Positions 9,475 to 18,081 of a stretch of DNA of 64,000 nucleotides are shown piece after piece (position 1 is the first letter of the stretch; the number at the start of each line of letters is the position of its first letter). A model generated the notes under the pieces. It was not told where the DNA came from. It ran no database searches and worked only from the letters and a program-made list of their open reading frames with translations. The position numbers were made by a program, and so were the translations under genes. Origin of the DNA: Pyrobaculum oguniense TE7 (GTDB lineage Archaea; Thermoproteota; Thermoprotei; Thermoproteales; Thermoproteaceae). The stretch covers positions 1,521,233 to 1,585,232 of the forward strand of contig CP003316.1 in the NCBI GenBank assembly GCA_000247545.1. Reading direction: 5' to 3'.

Positions 9475-9529
9475 GCTTTAAATACTCATCTAGTCTAAAA
9501 ATCGCAACAGTTCTTTAGTTCCTGTTGCG
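9475..9529 (+). promoter_or_regulatory. TATA box followed by an 8-bp hairpin; possible small RNA start
   Basis: CTTTAAATA at 9475-9483 is a good TATA box, yet no protein-like frame follows it. About 25 bp downstream, where transcription should begin, lies CGCAACAG (9503-9510) and its exact complement CTGTTGCG (9522-9529) with an 11-base loop. This looks like a small RNA beginning with a stem-loop, running toward and antisense to the 3' end of the cytochrome gene. No C/D-box motif was seen. Confidence 0.4.
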
Positions 9530-9617
9530 TAGCTACGTTGCTCCCAGTTGCTGGTAGAAGCCTTTTGGGAGGTTTTGTCCGGTTTGTCGAGAAAGAGGGC
9601 GGGGGTGAAAAAGGAAT

Positions 9618-10216
9618 TCAGCTTTTAGCCGCAGCCATCTTCAACATCTCCACTAGGGCCGGTACGTACTCGTTAACCCACTTATCGCCGAGTTGTTGCT
9701 TAAATGCGGCGATTTGCACCATCATTGTGGGGGCCAATTCTTTATCGCCATCAATGAGGAATTTTGCAATTATCTGGGCGGCCTTTTGGGGATCCGCCGC
9801 TGGGTCCTTTAGGCCGTGTTTCTCGAAGTATTTCATTAACATGGGGCCGCCCGCTGTGCCCTTTTCAATCCCGACGCTTCCGAACAGCGATTTGCTTAGA
9901 TCAGGTCCTATATTCCCCCCTACCTCAATGCCCGCCGCTTTGACAGTGTGGCACGCGTTGCACGCCAGTTCCTTGAAGTACTGGAGCCCCTTCTTGGCTA
10001 AGTTTTCGTCGTATGAGATCTTCGGCGGCGCGGTCGCTCCCGGCGTGGTAGCTGTTGTCGTGCCAGCGGCGGTGACCGTGACGGGGGACTCCGTGACGGT
10101 TGTGGCTATGGTGTTGACCTTGTTTTCACGTCGACGCCTGGCTTGTATGTAAATGACAAAGCCCCGGCCATAATTGCAACAACTGCGACCACAGCGTATA
10201 TAACCTCCCTTGCCAT
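9618..10216 (-). pseudogene. Monoheme cytochrome c with frameshifted membrane anchor (nirC-like)
   Basis: The C-terminal 150 or so residues are a good class I cytochrome c: CNACHTV heme site, GPDLSKSLFG, a distal-region methionine and VPALVEMLKMAAAKS at the end. It is closely similar to the intact cytochrome at 21162-21695. The expected N-terminal anchor (MAREVIYAVVAVVAIMAGAL, from ATG at 10216) lies in another frame and stops in the linker. The frame carrying the heme domain has only a hydrophilic start, so a frameshift falls in the Thr/Ser-rich linker at about 10085-10150. It lies divergent to the broken nirS and was probably its electron donor. A sequencing error is possible. Confidence 0.65.
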
Positions 10217-10302
10217 GGCGACTCATAACGCGCTAGTAACTTAAGAATTTTGGTTAATCAAGTTAACCATAATGTTTAATCCCACGGACGTAGTGTGCGT
10301 CC

Positions 10303-11916
10303 ATGGGCGCCGAGACCAAACAACCGAGGCGTGACTTCCTCAAGGCGGCCGCCATGGCGGGGATAGGCTTCGCGGTGGGTAACTGGGCAGTGGCGCTGAG
10401 CCCGGAAAAGCCGTTGTGGAGGTAACCCATGAGAAGGTCGCGGAGACAAGAGTAATGCCACAGGTACAAGTAGTGCAGTCGGCCCCCACCGTGCCGGCGG
10501 CGCCGCCGCGCCCAGCTGTCGAAAAGAGGGGGCTGGCGTATTAAAAACCTGAGACGATTCAGAACACGCTTAGGGTGCTGGTGCCGGAGGACTCCCTACC
10601 CCCTAAGCCCACTGCCTACAATATAAATGACTTGGACTGAATAGCTATATTGATTGAGAGCCGCTACCACGAGCAGGTGGTCGAGATGGTAGGCGCTTAC
10701 ACATTCCTAGATGTGAAAAACTTCAAGGTGTTGAAGAGGCTTGAACGCCGGCGACCGCGTCCACGTGGTGAGGTTCGGCCGGGAGGAGTGGCCCGAAAGC
10801 AAAAGGAGGTTTGCTCTAGACATGTCGAGGGGCTGCTGGCTTTCCAAGATAGATCTCTACACCATGCAGATTGTGAGGCAGATAAAAATAGGCGTAGACT
10901 GCCGTAGCGCCGCATATGACAAGGACGGGAAATACATAATAGCAAGCTCCAAAGACCCGGGACACGTGGTTATACTAGACGCAGACACCTTCAAGGTGTT
11001 GAAGGTGATACCATTCCTGGGCGTCTCTAAGTTCTTCCCAACCCCCATGATGGGGCGCCAAGGGGCTATACTCACCACAGACCTGGGCTACTGGCTTGTC
11101 AATGTAAAAGATGCCGGGATGGTCCTAGTTATAGATTACAGAGACCCGGAGTTTCCCATTGTCCACGCACTCACGAGCTACGACAACAACTCCAAGAACA
11201 GAAGGGTGAAAGTGCAGATAGGCGACAAGACATATGAGGTGACTGGAATTGGCAAGAGCCCACATGAGCTAAACAAGCTGGATAAGGAGGGCCGCTACGT
11301 AGCCGTCACCAGGCAGGAGAGCGACACCATAACCATACTCGACATGAAGAACTTCGAAATTATCAACGTCGTTCCGTGCGGCAAAAAGCCGCACCCAGGG
11401 CCTGGGACCTTAGTCCCCGGCAAGTACTTCCTAACCAACGCAATTGCGGAGGGGAAGATCACCGCTATAAACCTCCAGACGATGGACGTGGAGAAGTACA
11501 TCACCTACCCCAAGGAGTTCCCCGCCGACACAGGAGGGGGGCTATACTCCACTCCGCCGCTGCCAGACGGCAGAATCCCCAAGGGGCTGGCATGGTTCGA
11601 CACGTCGTTTAACATAAACAAGGGCGCATTCGCCGTTGACATTAACCTCATGGACGTGGCCACCGCCCCGCCCAAGCCTGCCGTGTTCTCCCCCAACAAG
11701 CCGGGCAAGTGGGCGATGCACCCGGGCCACACCCCCGACGGGCGCTACGTGATAAGCGGCTTGGAGAGGACAGACACAGTGTATAGAGTAGACGCCGAGA
11801 CTGGCGAGATCGTGGGAACAATAAAGCTAAAGGAGATAGAGCCTGTACAGTTGCTAGAAGAGCCCTCTCCCACCGGCATATTCCCAGCCTGGAGGATAAA
11901 GGCGCCTTGGTTCTAA
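10303..11916 (+). pseudogene. nirS: Cytochrome cd1-type nitrite reductase, decayed
   Basis: The 391-residue frame from 10741 is a heme d1 beta-propeller domain of NirS (for example GKYIIASSKDPGHVVILDAD, KSPHELNKLDKEGRYVAVTR, KWAMHPGHTPDGRYVISG). Upstream the rest is present but broken. A Tat signal (RRDFLKAAAMAG) from ATG 10303 ends at TAA 10423. The next segment is in another frame and holds stops TAA 10542 and TGA 10638, and it continues as IESRYHEQVVEM. A further shift at about 10740 joins it to the propeller frame. At least two frameshifts and two in-frame stops show that nitrite reduction by this gene is lost. The 3' part is still open, so decay seems recent. Confidence 0.8.
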
Positions 11917-11918
11917 GA

Positions 11919-11927
11919 AATATAAAT
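11919..11927 (+). promoter_or_regulatory. TATA box for heme O synthase gene
   Basis: AATATAAAT lies directly after the nirS stop and is centred about 24 bp before the GTG start at 11947, giving a leaderless message. Confidence 0.55.
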
Positions 11928-11946
11928 CGAAAACATTTTTTCGTCT

Positions 11947-12786
11947 GTGAACCCATATTTAACCCTACTTAAGCCCAGGGTCATCTGGCTTTTGATCCTA
12001 GCCAGCCTAGCGGGGTACCTCTACTCGGCGCGGCAACCAGATATCGCCCAGGCATTCTCGCTTTTGCTTGTGGCGTTCCTCTCCACGGGCGGCGCCGCTG
12101 CGTTTAACCACTTCTGGGAGCGCGACATAGACGCGGCGATGAGGAGGACGGCAAAGAGGCCACTACCTGCCGGCTTGGTTGAGCCCCGCAACGCGCTGGC
12201 GTATTCCCTAGTCCTCTCCGCCCTGGGGATTGCTCTGGGATTCCTCTTACTGGGCCCCCTACCGGGCCTCTTCGTATTTCTGGGGTGGTTCTTCTACGCT
12301 GTGGTGTACACTGTAATTTTAAAGAGGAGGACGTGGCTCAACATACTCGGCGGCGGCTTTGCTGGCAACGCCACCTTCCTCGGCGGCTACGCCCTAGGCG
12401 CAGGTACGGTGGACTTACACGCTGTGCTGATCTCCTTCGCCATCTACCTCTGGATCCCATCGCACATATGGGCGCTGGCTTATAAATACAGAGACGACTA
12501 CAGAAGAGCCGGCATCCCCATGTTGCCCACAGTTGTGGGGGAAAAAGCCGCTGTGGTCATAATCTCCCTATTGAACTTAGCAAGCGCCGCCTACATAATG
12601 GCCTTGTACCTCGCCTTTGGCGGCGGGCTTCTAGGTGGGGCCCTCGTCGCCGCCGGCGTAGTGGCGACAATCGCCACTGGAGCCTATGCCCTGGCCACAA
12701 AGACAGACGAGGCCATGTGGAAGATGTACAAGGCCTCAAGCCCCGTGCTCACCCTTTTCCTCCTGGCTTTGATAGCCAATGCGTAA
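11947..12786 (+). CDS. ctaB: Protoheme IX farnesyltransferase (heme O synthase)
   Basis: This 279-residue UbiA-superfamily enzyme adds a farnesyl-type chain to heme b for heme-copper oxidases. It has about eight membrane helices. The two prenyl-diphosphate/Mg sites are [20 protein letters not shown] near residue 55 and the [16 protein letters not shown] loop. It starts at GTG by TATA spacing. The last eight bases overlap the start of the copper chaperone gene. It belongs to the oxidase assembly genes around it (copper chaperone, CtaA-like protein, oxidase subunits). Confidence 0.92.
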   Translation: MNPYLTLLKPRVIWLLILASLAGYLYSARQPDIAQAFSLLLVAFLSTGGAAAFNHFWERDIDAAMRRTAKRPLPAGLVEPRNALAYSLVLSALGIALGFLLLGPLPGLFVFLGWFFYAVVYTVILKRRTWLNILGGGFAGNATFLGGYALGAGTVDLHAVLISFAIYLWIPSHIWALAYKYRDDYRRAGIPMLPTVVGEKAAVVIISLLNLASAAYIMALYLAFGGGLLGGALVAAGVVATIATGAYALATKTDEAMWKMYKASSPVLTLFLLALIANA

Positions 12787-13204
12787 GGCCCTCTTCTTAA
12801 TAGCCTTGGCGGTAGCCGCCGCCGTTGGGTACATAGCATTGGTGAAGCCCTACGTAAAAGACGCCTCCTACATCGCCACGGCCCCCGATACGGCCATGGC
12901 GGTCTTCACTTTTGTAAACCCCACCCCATTCACAGTCTGCATAACAGGGGCCGAAGTCTTGAAGCCTCCTGGCGTGTCGGCGGAGCTCCACGTTACGGAA
13001 ATCAACGGGACTCTGGTTGCTATGAGGCCCATAGACAAGGTCTGCGCGGCCCCCTTCTCTGCTGTGAAGTTCACGCACTTTGGCTACCACTTAATGCTCA
13101 CTGGCAACATAACCGGCGATGTGGAGATAAGGCTTAGGCTGAGCAACGGAGAAGACCTAGTCTTCGCCGCAGCTCGGACGCAGCTCGAGATACACATACA
13201 TTAA
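12779..13204 (+). CDS. PCu(A)C-family copper chaperone
   Basis: This 141-residue protein has an N-terminal signal/anchor helix and a cupredoxin-like domain of the DUF461/PCuAC type. His and Met residues ([16 protein letters not shown], then [13 protein letters not shown]) follow the H-M...H-x-M copper-binding arrangement of the family. Such proteins carry Cu(I) outside the membrane to the CuA site of oxidase subunit II. The gene overlaps ctaB by eight bases and lies next to oxidase genes, which supports that role. It also ends in HIH, a possible extra metal ligand. Confidence 0.75.
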   Translation: MRKALFLIALAVAAAVGYIALVKPYVKDASYIATAPDTAMAVFTFVNPTPFTVCITGAEVLKPPGVSAELHVTEINGTLVAMRPIDKVCAAPFSAVKFTHFGYHLMLTGNITGDVEIRLRLSNGEDLVFAAARTQLEIHIH

Positions 13205-13285
13205 TATATTTGAATACATTAATCTAAAATTAGCGATAAAAAAACTTATAAATATATAACTATCGAAAAAGTTGTAAAATGTAAA

Positions 13286-13295
13286 TACTTAAAAA
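13286..13295 (+). promoter_or_regulatory. TATA box for the regulator pair
   Basis: TACTTAAAAA is centred about 25 bp before ATG 13316, which supports that start. The surrounding 100 bp are very AT-rich. Confidence 0.5.
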
Positions 13296-13315
13296 TTTAG
13301 AACAATGTGATAATA

Positions 13316-13774
13316 ATGAGGTTTCTTGAAATAGTTTTTCGGGGGTGTGGCAAACTCCCCCGCGACGCGGTTTTTCACTTAGGTTTTAAAATCGCCAACG
13401 GCAAGATCTCACATGCGGTCTATACGCCGAGGGGTGTTGTATATGTCTCGTCGAAATGCGAGGAGTGCGTCGTATACCGCGTGCTCGAAAAGGGGCACGT
13501 GTATAGGATAAAGATACGTGAGGGGCTTGTATATGTTATTACCGAGGAGAAAAAGGCCGTTGTTAAGCTACTCCGGGAAAACAGGGAGAGGGTACTGGCC
13601 TATAGGCCAGTCCCCGTGAAGCGGATTGTCGTGACGCCCTTCCAGGGAGAGGTTTTAGCAAAGATGGCAGATGGTGGAAACCTCTCCACCACGGCGAGGG
13701 CAAGGGGGGTCTCCAAGGTGGCTGTCTATAAGACGTTTAAATTAGCGTTGAGAAAGGTAGTCGAGCTTGTATGA
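13316..13774 (+). CDS. Predicted HTH transcription regulator
   Basis: This protein of about 152 residues was not recognised at family level. The N-terminal 100 residues are beta-rich with a Cys pair (KCEECVVY) and another early Cys (FRGCGKLP). The C-terminal 45 residues, FQGEVLAKMADGGNLSTTAR followed by GVSKVAVYKTFKLALRKV, form a helix-turn-helix resembling the sigma region 4/LuxR type. It overlaps the next regulator gene by ATGA. Placed between oxidase assembly genes and the convergent oxidase operon, it may sense metal or redox state and control respiration; this is inference. Confidence 0.55.
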   Translation: MRFLEIVFRGCGKLPRDAVFHLGFKIANGKISHAVYTPRGVVYVSSKCEECVVYRVLEKGHVYRIKIREGLVYVITEEKKAVVKLLRENRERVLAYRPVPVKRIVVTPFQGEVLAKMADGGNLSTTARARGVSKVAVYKTFKLALRKVVELV

Positions 13775-14301
13775 GGGTTAAAATAGTGCCCCGCGGGGTC
13801 CTAGCCGCCGTCGCTCAAGAAGAGAGAATTCTATGTCTATACGCCCGCGGGCTGGGGGCGAGGCAGATATCTTTCATAACAGGTCTGCCGCTGAGCACCG
13901 TATACAGGAAAATTGCTAAGTTGAAAAAACTAGGCGTGTTGCAACCCGGCATATACATAGCGGCCGAGGCGCATGACGGCCTTGTAAAGATACTGGGAAA
14001 ACCTGTGCTCCTCGTGACGGAGGACTATTGCGCCTACATCCCAGAGAGGTGCCAATACGACAGCTGTATGTCGTGTCCCCACTACGTCGCCCATCTCAAG
14101 GCGCTCCACGCCATGGGGCTGGCGGAGGGTCAGTACGCAGAGCCAAGGCACTTAGTTGAGGAACTTGTGGAGAGGGTGAAAAAAGCTGTGGGGGACGGCT
14201 TCTGGGTAGAACTGCATGTTAGCCGATCTTCCAAAAAGCCAGCGCGAGCGCCACGAAGGCGTAGGCTATTACAAAAACCGACACGGCCGCCGCCTGTATA
14301 A
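13771..14301 (+). CDS. HTH regulator with cysteine cluster
   Basis: This is a protein of about 176 residues. Residues 15-55 form a helix-turn-helix (EERILCLYARGLGARQISFI, then TGLPLSTVYRKIAKLKKLGV). The middle has cysteines in the arrangement C-x7-C-x4-C-x2-C (DYCAYIPERCQYDSCMSCPH), which could hold an Fe-S cluster or zinc. The last roughly 28 residues are read antisense to the 3' end of the opposing membrane protein gene and are Arg/Pro-rich, so this tail may be functionally unimportant. It is co-translated with the preceding regulator (ATGA overlap). An oxygen or redox sensor for the oxidase operon is a reasonable guess. Confidence 0.55.
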   Translation: MRVKIVPRGVLAAVAQEERILCLYARGLGARQISFITGLPLSTVYRKIAKLKKLGVLQPGIYIAAEAHDGLVKILGKPVLLVTEDYCAYIPERCQYDSCMSCPHYVAHLKALHAMGLAEGQYAEPRHLVEELVERVKKAVGDGFWVELHVSRSSKKPARAPRRRRLLQKPTRPPPV

Positions 14302-14722
14302 AGGCGAGTCCAAGAAGCAGTAGGAAGACTCCGAGGGCGTAGGCGGTGAAGGCCAGTTGGAAGAGACCGATTCCTGAACATCTGCTGAGCTCCCTAACGG
14401 CGAGGTAGAAGGGCGGAACTGTCATTAGCCACGCCAGCGGCACCGCTGGGTGGAGTTGTCCCAGGTACACTGTGATAAAGGTGAGTTTCATAGTAGCCGC
14501 TATTGTCAACGACGCGGTGATAGCCGCCGCGAACCAGAACACGCCGAAGGTGAAGATCGACCTTCTGCCGCAGTAGTGCGAGGCCCATCTGTAAGTTAAA
14601 AGAAGAAACACGTGGGCGGCAACTGCCACGGGTAGTATTACCCCTTCTAGGATAAAAGAGAGGGATCCGATAAGCCCAAAAACCCTAATGAGACTCGGAT
14701 CTCTCTCTGAGCCACCTCTCAT
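14219..14722 (-). CDS. Membrane protein of the A-type oxidase operon
   Basis: This 167-residue protein has about five membrane helices and no motif that assigns a family. It is the last gene of the operon 17953 to 14219 and overlaps the small subunit gene before it by 38 bases. Position suggests an accessory subunit or assembly factor of the oxidase. Two cysteines (HYCGRRS, SRCSG) lie in loops. The 3' end overlaps the convergent regulator gene by 83 bases. Confidence 0.5.
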   Translation of the reverse strand: MRGGSERDPSLIRVFGLIGSLSFILEGVILPVAVAAHVFLLLTYRWASHYCGRRSIFTFGVFWFAAAITASLTIAATMKLTFITVYLGQLHPAVPLAWLMTVPPFYLAVRELSRCSGIGLFQLAFTAYALGVFLLLLGLAFIQAAAVSVFVIAYAFVALALAFWKIG

Positions 14723-14876
14723 ACCACCTTTCGAAGTAGTAATAGGATAACGCCATCATGCCCACTACGAGAAATGATGAGAAGAGAGGCGGGTCAAAAG
14801 CAGTGGCTGCGTTTAATATAGCCGCCCCGATCATCAAAACGGCGACGCCGAGCGCGAACGCCTTAAGCGCTCTCAT
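14685..14876 (-). CDS. Small two-helix oxidase operon protein
   Basis: A 63-residue protein starting MRALKAFALGVAVLMIGAAI. It has two hydrophobic helices and a charged end (WYERWLRERSESH). Its ATG overlaps the stop of the subunit I/III gene by four bases, which fixes the start. Size and location match the small subunit IV that often ends cytochrome oxidase operons. There is no sequence motif to prove it. Confidence 0.55.
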   Translation of the reverse strand: MRALKAFALGVAVLMIGAAILNAATAFDPPLFSSFLVVGMMALSYYYFERWYERWLRERSESH

Positions 14877-17284
14877 ATCGCTGTCGGCGCCGGCGCTATC
14901 ATGTTCACAGCGCCTAGGTAGAAGGTCAAGAACAAGACGACCCAAACGGCGTCGACGAAGTGCCAGTAGTATTCCGCAGCCTCAACGCCGTCTGGCCTCT
15001 TCTCGTTCCAGTAGCCAAGCGCCACTAGCACCCCCACCAGCCCCCAAAACACCAAGCCTATTATGACGTGGAAGCCGTGTAGGGTGACGATCGTGAAGAA
15101 ATAGCTCGCAATTATACTGCTGCCTGGCGTGAAGCCGTGTGCAAAGAGCTCGGGATACTCGGCGAAGAATTGGGCAGCCGCGAAGAAGATTCCCAGGGCC
15201 ATGGTGGCGGCTAGCCAACCGAAGAAGCCGCCCCTCCTCCCCTTAAGCAAGCTCCTCCTAGCCATCATGGCGGTGAAGCTACTACTCCACAAGGCGAAGG
15301 ACATGGCCAGCGAAAGAGGCGTGATGAGCTCGGGCACGTGATGAAGCGCGGCGTTCCAGCCTTCATAGAGCACCACCCGCGCGTAGTATACAGATGAGAT
15401 GAAAGAGCCGAAAAATGCAATTTCAGAGAGGATGACCCACGAAATAGACACCTTTAAGTCGCCCCAGAGGCTGGGAGGCTTAGGTATCTCAAAGTGCGCC
15501 GCGCCGTTCATAAGCCTAAGCATCCTCGCCGTCTTGACCTGATCTAGGACGAACCAAGCGACGCCAAGCGCGATGAAGGTCCCGACGGCGGCAAGCCCGA
15601 TGTGGGGCCCCGACAAGAAACTGTAGTTGGCCAACTTCGGCGACACCTCCTTCAGCAACGAGAGCGCGCCGAGGCCCAGCGGAATCATGCCAACGCCCAG
15701 TATAAAGGGCCAGGGATTGGGCTCGTGGTGGGGCTTCACGACAGGCGGGATTACGTCGGGTAGCCCGTATTTGGAGGAGCCCCACGGATCCGCCCTGTTC
15801 TCGACAGGCCTCCCGTTGAAGAGACTGTACAACAGGTTGGCGAAGTAGATAACCAAACCTGCTGCTAAAATTATGGTGAAAATCGTCATCCCCACGTGGT
15901 ATGGATACACGTCGGGGGTCGGCACCGCGGCGTATCTCCTCGGCGACCCCAAAATACCGGCAGCCGACATGAGGGTGTAGGCCATGAAGCCGCCCACAGT
16001 GATAAGCCCCCAGCTCAACACGGCCAGCCTCTCGTTGTACCACCGGCCGGTGAGGTGGGGGAAGTAGTAGAGCAGGGCGCCAAGCGCTCCGAAGGCGATG
16101 GCGTTTACTATGTAGTGGAAGTGGCCCAACACGAAGTAGGTGTCTTGCAGGTGGAGGTCTAGGGTGACTACCGGGAAGAAGACGCCCGTTACGCCGCCAA
16201 CTATGAAGAACAGCAAGAAGGTCAGCATGAACAACATGGGCGCTCTAAGCGAGATCCTTCCCCCGTATAGGGTGGCGACCCAGTTGAAGACCTTGACACC
16301 CGACGGGATGGCCACAGCCATGGTGGTTAGGGCCATGGCTATGCGGGGAGCGTAATCTTGTACTGCGGTGAACATGTGGTGCATCCACACGGCGAAGCTT
16401 ATCGCGGCTATGGCCACAGACGACACGGCGATGGCCGTGTAGCCGTAGGCCCTCCTTCTGGCCATGCGCTGTATCACCTCAGACACTAAGCCCATTGCCG
16501 GGAGCACGAGGATGTACACCTCCGGGTGTCCGAAGAACCAGAAGATGTGCTGGAACAGCCTGGGATCTCCCGAAGCGGCTGGGTTGCCCGGCGTCACGTC
16601 GAAGAAGGGAAGGCCGAGGTGCCGCTCGAGCAATAACATCACCGCCCCCACGGACAGCGGCGGGAGTGCCATCACCATCAACATAGACGACGCCAGCACT
16701 GACCAGGCGAAGAGCGACATGTCCAGCATCTTTATGTCGGGGCGGCGTAGTCTTGTAATAGTCAAGATAAAGTTAATCCCCGTAAGCGTCGTGGAGAGCC
16801 CGCCAATGACGATGCCTATCAGAATTAGATCCACCCCAAGCGACGGCGAGCGGGTGCTCAGAGGTGGGTAGAGGGTCCACCCGATGGAGTCGCCGTCTTG
16901 CCAGAAGAACAGCGAAGACCAGAGGAACACCGTGAAGGGGATCTGCATCCAGAAGGACAGAGCATTTATCCTGGGCCAGTACAAATCGGGCGCGCCTATG
17001 AGCTTAGGCACTAGGACGTTGGCGAGCCCAACGAGGGCCTGGGTGGCGAATAGGAGGAGCATTGCCAAGCCGTGGAGCGACATGAACCACGTGTAGAGCT
17101 GATCGTTGAAGGGATCGGAAACGGCAGTTGCCGGCGGCGTTGCGGCGATGGTATATCTCATATACATAGCGGCTACACCGGCCAGCACGAAGTTGATGAT
17201 CGACAGGATTAGGTACATCAAGCCTATTTTATGCGCGTCTGTGGTCGTGAGGTAGTCGAGGAGCTTATCGGCTAGCTTGCTCAT
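14873..17284 (-). CDS. coxAC: Heme-copper oxidase subunit I-III fusion (A-type)
   Basis: This 803-residue membrane protein is the catalytic subunit that reduces O2 to water and pumps protons. Residues 1 to about 530 are subunit I, with the WFFGHPEVYILVLPAMG segment (CuB ligand and proton-channel Glu), HHMFTAV for the CuB histidines, and LGHFHYIVN for the heme-ligand histidines. Residues from about 590 on are subunit III with its typical seven helices (SEIAFFGSFISSVYYAR, TLHGFHVIIGLVFW, EYYWHFVDAVWVVLFLTFY). Fused I-III proteins are known in some bacteria and archaea. It overlaps the subunit II gene (ATGA) upstream and the small subunit gene downstream. Confidence 0.95.
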   Translation of the reverse strand: MSKLADKLLDYLTTTDAHKIGLMYLILSIINFVLAGVAAMYMRYTIAATPPATAVSDPFNDQLYTWFMSLHGLAMLLLFATQALVGLANVLVPKLIGAPDLYWPRINALSFWMQIPFTVFLWSSLFFWQDGDSIGWTLYPPLSTRSPSLGVDLILIGIVIGGLSTTLTGINFILTITRLRRPDIKMLDMSLFAWSVLASSMLMVMALPPLSVGAVMLLLERHLGLPFFDVTPGNPAASGDPRLFQHIFWFFGHPEVYILVLPAMGLVSEVIQRMARRRAYGYTAIAVSSVAIAAISFAVWMHHMFTAVQDYAPRIAMALTTMAVAIPSGVKVFNWVATLYGGRISLRAPMLFMLTFLLFFIVGGVTGVFFPVVTLDLHLQDTYFVLGHFHYIVNAIAFGALGALLYYFPHLTGRWYNERLAVLSWGLITVGGFMAYTLMSAAGILGSPRRYAAVPTPDVYPYHVGMTIFTIILAAGLVIYFANLLYSLFNGRPVENRADPWGSSKYGLPDVIPPVVKPHHEPNPWPFILGVGMIPLGLGALSLLKEVSPKLANYSFLSGPHIGLAAVGTFIALGVAWFVLDQVKTARMLRLMNGAAHFEIPKPPSLWGDLKVSISWVILSEIAFFGSFISSVYYARVVLYEGWNAALHHVPELITPLSLAMSFALWSSSFTAMMARRSLLKGRRGGFFGWLAATMALGIFFAAAQFFAEYPELFAHGFTPGSSIIASYFFTIVTLHGFHVIIGLVFWGLVGVLVALGYWNEKRPDGVEAAEYYWHFVDAVWVVLFLTFYLGAVNMIAPAPTAI

Positions 17285-17727
17285 GGCTCCACCACGATTT
17301 TGCCCACCATAAGGTAGTGACCAGCGCCGCAGAACTCCGCACAGAGGATGTGGTACGTCCCAGGCCTATCTATCTTCACCCACATGACGTACCACTGCCC
17401 GGGTATGGCGTCGTACTTATACCCCAGCTCGCGGATGTAGAACGAGTGGACCACGTCTACCGAAGTGACCTCGAAACGGTAGAGCCTCCCGGCCTTGATC
17501 TTGACCTCGTTGATAGTCCTCGTGCCGTTCACATCGAACACCCACCTGTACTGAACAGCATATACCCTAACCGTGGTGTACTCACCTGCACCAAAGGCTG
17601 TCTTCTCCGCGGCTTTACCATAGTTGTCGATTTCGTAAAGCCCAACAGCGGCGACGTACGCCAGCACCCCCAAAACAGCCGCGGCGCCGAAGATGGTCGC
17701 CATTTCTAGAAGCCTACCCCTCTCCAT
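17281..17727 (-). CDS. coxB: Heme-copper oxidase subunit II, CuA domain
   Basis: This 148-residue protein has one N-terminal membrane helix and a cupredoxin domain. It carries the complete CuA site: DVVHSFYIREL for the first His, then CAEFCGAGHYLMVG for two Cys, the second His and Met. CuA takes electrons from cytochrome c and passes them to heme a. It is shorter than usual subunit II because the first part of the membrane region appears to be encoded by the preceding 79-codon gene. The two overlap by 14 bases and the downstream coxAC overlaps by four. Confidence 0.92.
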   Translation of the reverse strand: MERGRLLEMATIFGAAAVLGVLAYVAAVGLYEIDNYGKAAEKTAFGAGEYTTVRVYAVQYRWVFDVNGTRTINEVKIKAGRLYRFEVTSVDVVHSFYIRELGYKYDAIPGQWYVMWVKIDRPGTYHILCAEFCGAGHYLMVGKIVVEP

Positions 17728-17953
17728 GGCCCCTCTCCCTGAACTTCACGACGAAGTAAATCATTGCTCCTATGAAAATCGACGCTACTACGCCCGCCGA
17801 GATTACAACCATGGTGTACGCGTTGAAGATTATCTGCGAAATAGGCGATGCCGGAGGAAACGGTGGCCTACCGAAATCAACAGCAAATAGCCACATAAGT
17901 AGTACTACCCATATCACCCCTACCATTAGAATTGTGTCTCTATTTGACCACAT
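17714..17953 (-). CDS. Membrane-hairpin part of oxidase subunit II
   Basis: A 79-residue protein with two hydrophobic helices (DTILMVGVIWVVLLMWLF and AYTMVVISAGVVASIFIGAM) and a basic, charged end (VKFRERGHGEG). Canonical subunit II begins with a two-helix hairpin before the CuA domain. Here that region is a separate first gene of the operon, overlapping coxB by 14 bases. The motif MIYFVVKFRER matches the end of the second helix in subunit II proteins. It is either a split subunit II or an independent small subunit. Confidence 0.6.
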   Translation of the reverse strand: MWSNRDTILMVGVIWVVLLMWLFAVDFGRPPFPPASPISQIIFNAYTMVVISAGVVASIFIGAMIYFVVKFRERGHGEG

Positions 17954-18052
17954 GACCCCAAAAGTGATTTCAACTTTTAAACTTTATCTCCCGAAATTGT
18001 GAAGTATCAAAAGGTGTGTGCAAATATCTTCTGGAACCGTTTCGACAAAAGC

Positions 18053-18061
18053 TTTTAAAAA
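18053..18061 (+). promoter_or_regulatory. TATA box for the ctaA/ccmF unit
   Basis: TTTTAAAAA is centred 25 bp before ATG 18082. Divergent to the oxidase operon, whose first start is at 17953. Confidence 0.6.
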
Positions 18062-18081
18062 CAGAACAAATGTTGCTATGC

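Noticed and set aside
10423-10640. Stops in nirS as recoded amino acids
   Set aside because: The stops are TAA and TGA, joined with frameshifts; nothing suggests recoding, and decay explains all lesions.
13930-14151. Long reverse frames opposite the regulator genes and many other long genes
   Set aside because: High-GC coding DNA leaves long open frames on the opposite strand; these lack motifs and follow the codon rhythm of the real gene.
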